Assembly (NCBI GenBank): GCA_004154925.1
Contig: QJNS01000089.1
Coordinates: forward strand, 1 to 64,000
DNA length: 64,000 nt
From: Monosporascus cannonballus
Lineage: Eukaryota > Ascomycota > Sordariomycetes > Xylariales
Reading direction: 5' to 3'
Shown here: positions 62,547 to 64,000 of the stretch, one piece after another
Layout of the letters: each line of letters starts with the position of its first letter
Numbering within the stretch: the stretch's first letter is position 1
Notes under the pieces: model-generated
What the model was told of the DNA's origin: nothing
The model's database searches: none
What the model saw: only the letters and a program-made list of their open reading frames with translations
Translations under genes and position numbers: made by a program

Positions 62547-63109
62547 GTTGAATAGCTCCTATAGATGGTAAAAGGACGTTCCGAACAAGAAAAGGGCAGA
62601 ATAATTCTATCGCATATACAGAGACCCGGGGCTAGTCATCCAGTCCTCGTCAATGGGGCAGATGTTAACTGATAAGGGAGGAGTGGGTAGACAATATGTT
62701 ACATTAAATTTGGGACCCGGCGATATCGTGACGCTTAAGAACGGGACCGTTGATGGAGAAGTCGCGTCCCCTTATCGGTAGAACGATAAAGTAGACGTGC
62801 TGGGAGACGCGACTTGACGCGCTAAAAGTTTAATAGGCGGGCAATAGGCGGGCAATAGGCGGGCCCCTTAGCGCTAATCTTGACCGCCCAACATTAATTT
62901 TCTGCCGAGCTGCTTAGCTCAGCAGCGTTTCGTCACTCTTCCGAATACCTCAGCACTAGCCGGTCGAGCTTTCAATTGAGAGTTATTTACCCCACTAAGA
63001 TTTGAAAGCTTTCGATGTTCAGTTATACGAAAGTCTAATTTGGGCCTTGTCTCTCCCTGGCACAGTACGGTACGGTAGGAGTAGGAAATTCCAATTGGAG
63101 TCGCAAGAA
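62547..63109. promoter_or_regulatory. MSH2/TRM10 divergent promoter with MCB-like boxes
   Basis: 563 bp between two divergent starts. Holds TCGCGT (62762-62767), ACGCGA (62807-62812) and ACGCGC (62817-62822), matching the MluI cell-cycle box core ACGCG used by MBF in yeast, where MSH2/MSH6 are S-phase genes. The first two lie in an inverted arrangement (AAGTCGCGTC versus GACGCGACTT). A tandem repeat follows at 62832-62864. Confidence 0.45.
62832..62864. repeat. tandem repeat, about three units of AATAGGCGGGC
   Basis: Three consecutive 11-bp units in the divergent promoter, next to the ACGCG boxes. GC-box-like; possibly a factor-binding array. Confidence 0.8.
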
Positions 63110-64000
63110 ATGGATGAGCCGTCTACGACTAACCGGTTGAAGACGGTAGCTGCCGAAAAAGCAGAAGTCGAAGCTCAGAGCCCAGAAGGCCATAAGAGCG
63201 CCACCGGTAGAACTCCGCGCGAGATTAGCGGGGTGAAGCGCCCGGCCGAAGATGAAGATGTGGATGGCGCTAGAGGTGAGGCCAACGGCGGCGGTGCTGA
63301 CACCACGACTGAGACGCCCGCCGCCCTATCTAAGAACCAGCAGAAAAAGCTGAAGCGACAGAAGAGATGGGAGGAGAAGAAGCTGCAGATGAAGGAAAAG
63401 CGGAAGGAGAAGCGCCACGACAGGAAGGAGCGCAAGAAGCTCGAGAGGGAGGCCGAGATCGCCGCCGCCGCCGCCGAGGGGAGGGAACCCGCCCTGGGCC
63501 AGCCCCCCAAGAGGGATCCGGGCAAGCGTGCACAGGTGCCCGTGTCGGTCATTATCGACTGCCAGTTCGAGAAGTACATGATGGAAAAGGAGCTCGTATC
63601 CCTTTGCAGCCAGGTTACCAGATGCTACTCCGAGAACAAGAATTCCCAATTCCCCGTCCACCTCTTCGTCAGCTCCTACGGCGGCGCCATGAAGGCGAGA
63701 TACGAGACTGCCCTGGAAAACCAGCACCAGCACTGGAAAGGCATCCGTTTTAGGGAAGGGGACTTCATGGAGGTTTCTAAAGAAGCGAAAGAGCTTATGG
63801 CTAGTCCACAGGGAGGGAAGACGACCGAGCTACTCGAAAAGGGCCGGGACTCTAGCTTGACTTTTGTCGTACCTGTCCAGGACGGCAGGAAACCCAAGAA
63901 ATCTACACCCATAGTTGAAACCGAAGCGGAAGGCGTCGACAAGTCCGTCGTCTACCTCACGGCCGACTCGCCCTACACGCTCAACTACCTCGAGCCGAAC
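63110..64000 (+). CDS. trm10: tRNA (guanine(9)-N1)-methyltransferase TRM10, 5' part
   Basis: Open from ATG 63110 to the window end (297 codons, no stop), so the 3' part lies outside. Trm10 methylates N1 of guanine-9 in tRNAs using S-adenosylmethionine and has a SPOUT fold. Seen here: a disordered acidic N-terminus, a long Lys/Arg/Glu helix (about residues 66-125) typical of Trm10 and likely for tRNA binding, then the start of the catalytic domain (PVSVIIDCQFEKYM about 145-158, SSYGG about 188-192) and YLTADSPYTL, with LEPN at the window edge. An insertion rich in Lys, Gly and Ser (about 225-275) separates domain parts. Shares its promoter region with MSH2. Confidence 0.93.
   Translation, partial: MDEPSTTNRLKTVAAEKAEVEAQSPEGHKSATGRTPREISGVKRPAEDEDVDGARGEANGGGADTTTETPAALSKNQQKKLKRQKRWEEKKLQMKEKRKEKRHDRKERKKLEREAEIAAAAAEGREPALGQPPKRDPGKRAQVPVSVIIDCQFEKYMMEKELVSLCSQVTRCYSENKNSQFPVHLFVSSYGGAMKARYETALENQHQHWKGIRFREGDFMEVSKEAKELMASPQGGKTTELLEKGRDSSLTFVVPVQDGRKPKKSTPIVETEAEGVDKSVVYLTADSPYTLNYLEPN

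Overview
The window is nuclear DNA of a filamentous ascomycete (Pezizomycotina, probably Sordariomycetes-like). Evidence: short 54-92 bp GT-AG introns with CTNAC-type branch sites, fungal secreted enzymes (GH92, AA11 LPMO, CE1-like esterase), fungal MSH2 and TRM10, and a 40-kb block of retrotransposons mutated by C-to-T/G-to-A changes, the signature of repeat-induced point mutation (RIP).

Layout. 1-4.5 kb: normal-composition DNA with three genes for small secreted proteins: a 6-Cys protein (minus strand), a three-exon Kex2-type 6-Cys peptide, and a 225-aa 8-Cys protein. 4.5-45.2 kb: an AT-rich transposon island with almost no open frames. I resolved it into (a) a Ty1/copia element with 165-bp LTRs (4512-16809) holding (b) a nested Ty3/gypsy chromovirus with 390-bp LTRs (7281-14079); (c) an 8.9-kb hAT-like DNA transposon with an exact 8-bp target duplication (17093-25996); (d) an inverted-repeat pair with chromovirus-type LTR sequence between its arms (26236-27063); (e) gypsy remnants and an LTR-mismatched composite (27.1-37.9 kb); (f) a complete minus-strand gypsy element with about 413-bp LTRs (37890-45191), itself hit by an unmutated 195-bp solo-LTR-like insert (43626-43820). 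Several 5-bp target duplications differ only by a RIP-type transition. 45.2-48.3 kb: a transition zone with a broken ankyrin-repeat gene.

48.3-64 kb: gene-rich DNA. A GH92 alpha-mannosidase (two exons, 811 aa), a CE1/PHB-depolymerase-like esterase with one apparent frameshift, an AA11-type chitin LPMO with a C-terminal Cys module, a six-hairpin-glycosidase-like protein (three exons, 384 aa), MSH2 (two exons, 939 aa), and the 5' part of TRM10, divergent from MSH2 across a 563-bp promoter region carrying MCB-like ACGCG boxes.

Functionally, the left flank looks like an effector-candidate patch beside a RIP island, and the right flank combines secreted glycan-degrading enzymes with conserved housekeeping genes (mismatch repair, tRNA methylation). 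No CRISPR, rRNA or convincing tRNA gene was found. Coordinates of the TE ends come from aligning repeat copies by eye; gene models come from splice signals and frame arithmetic.
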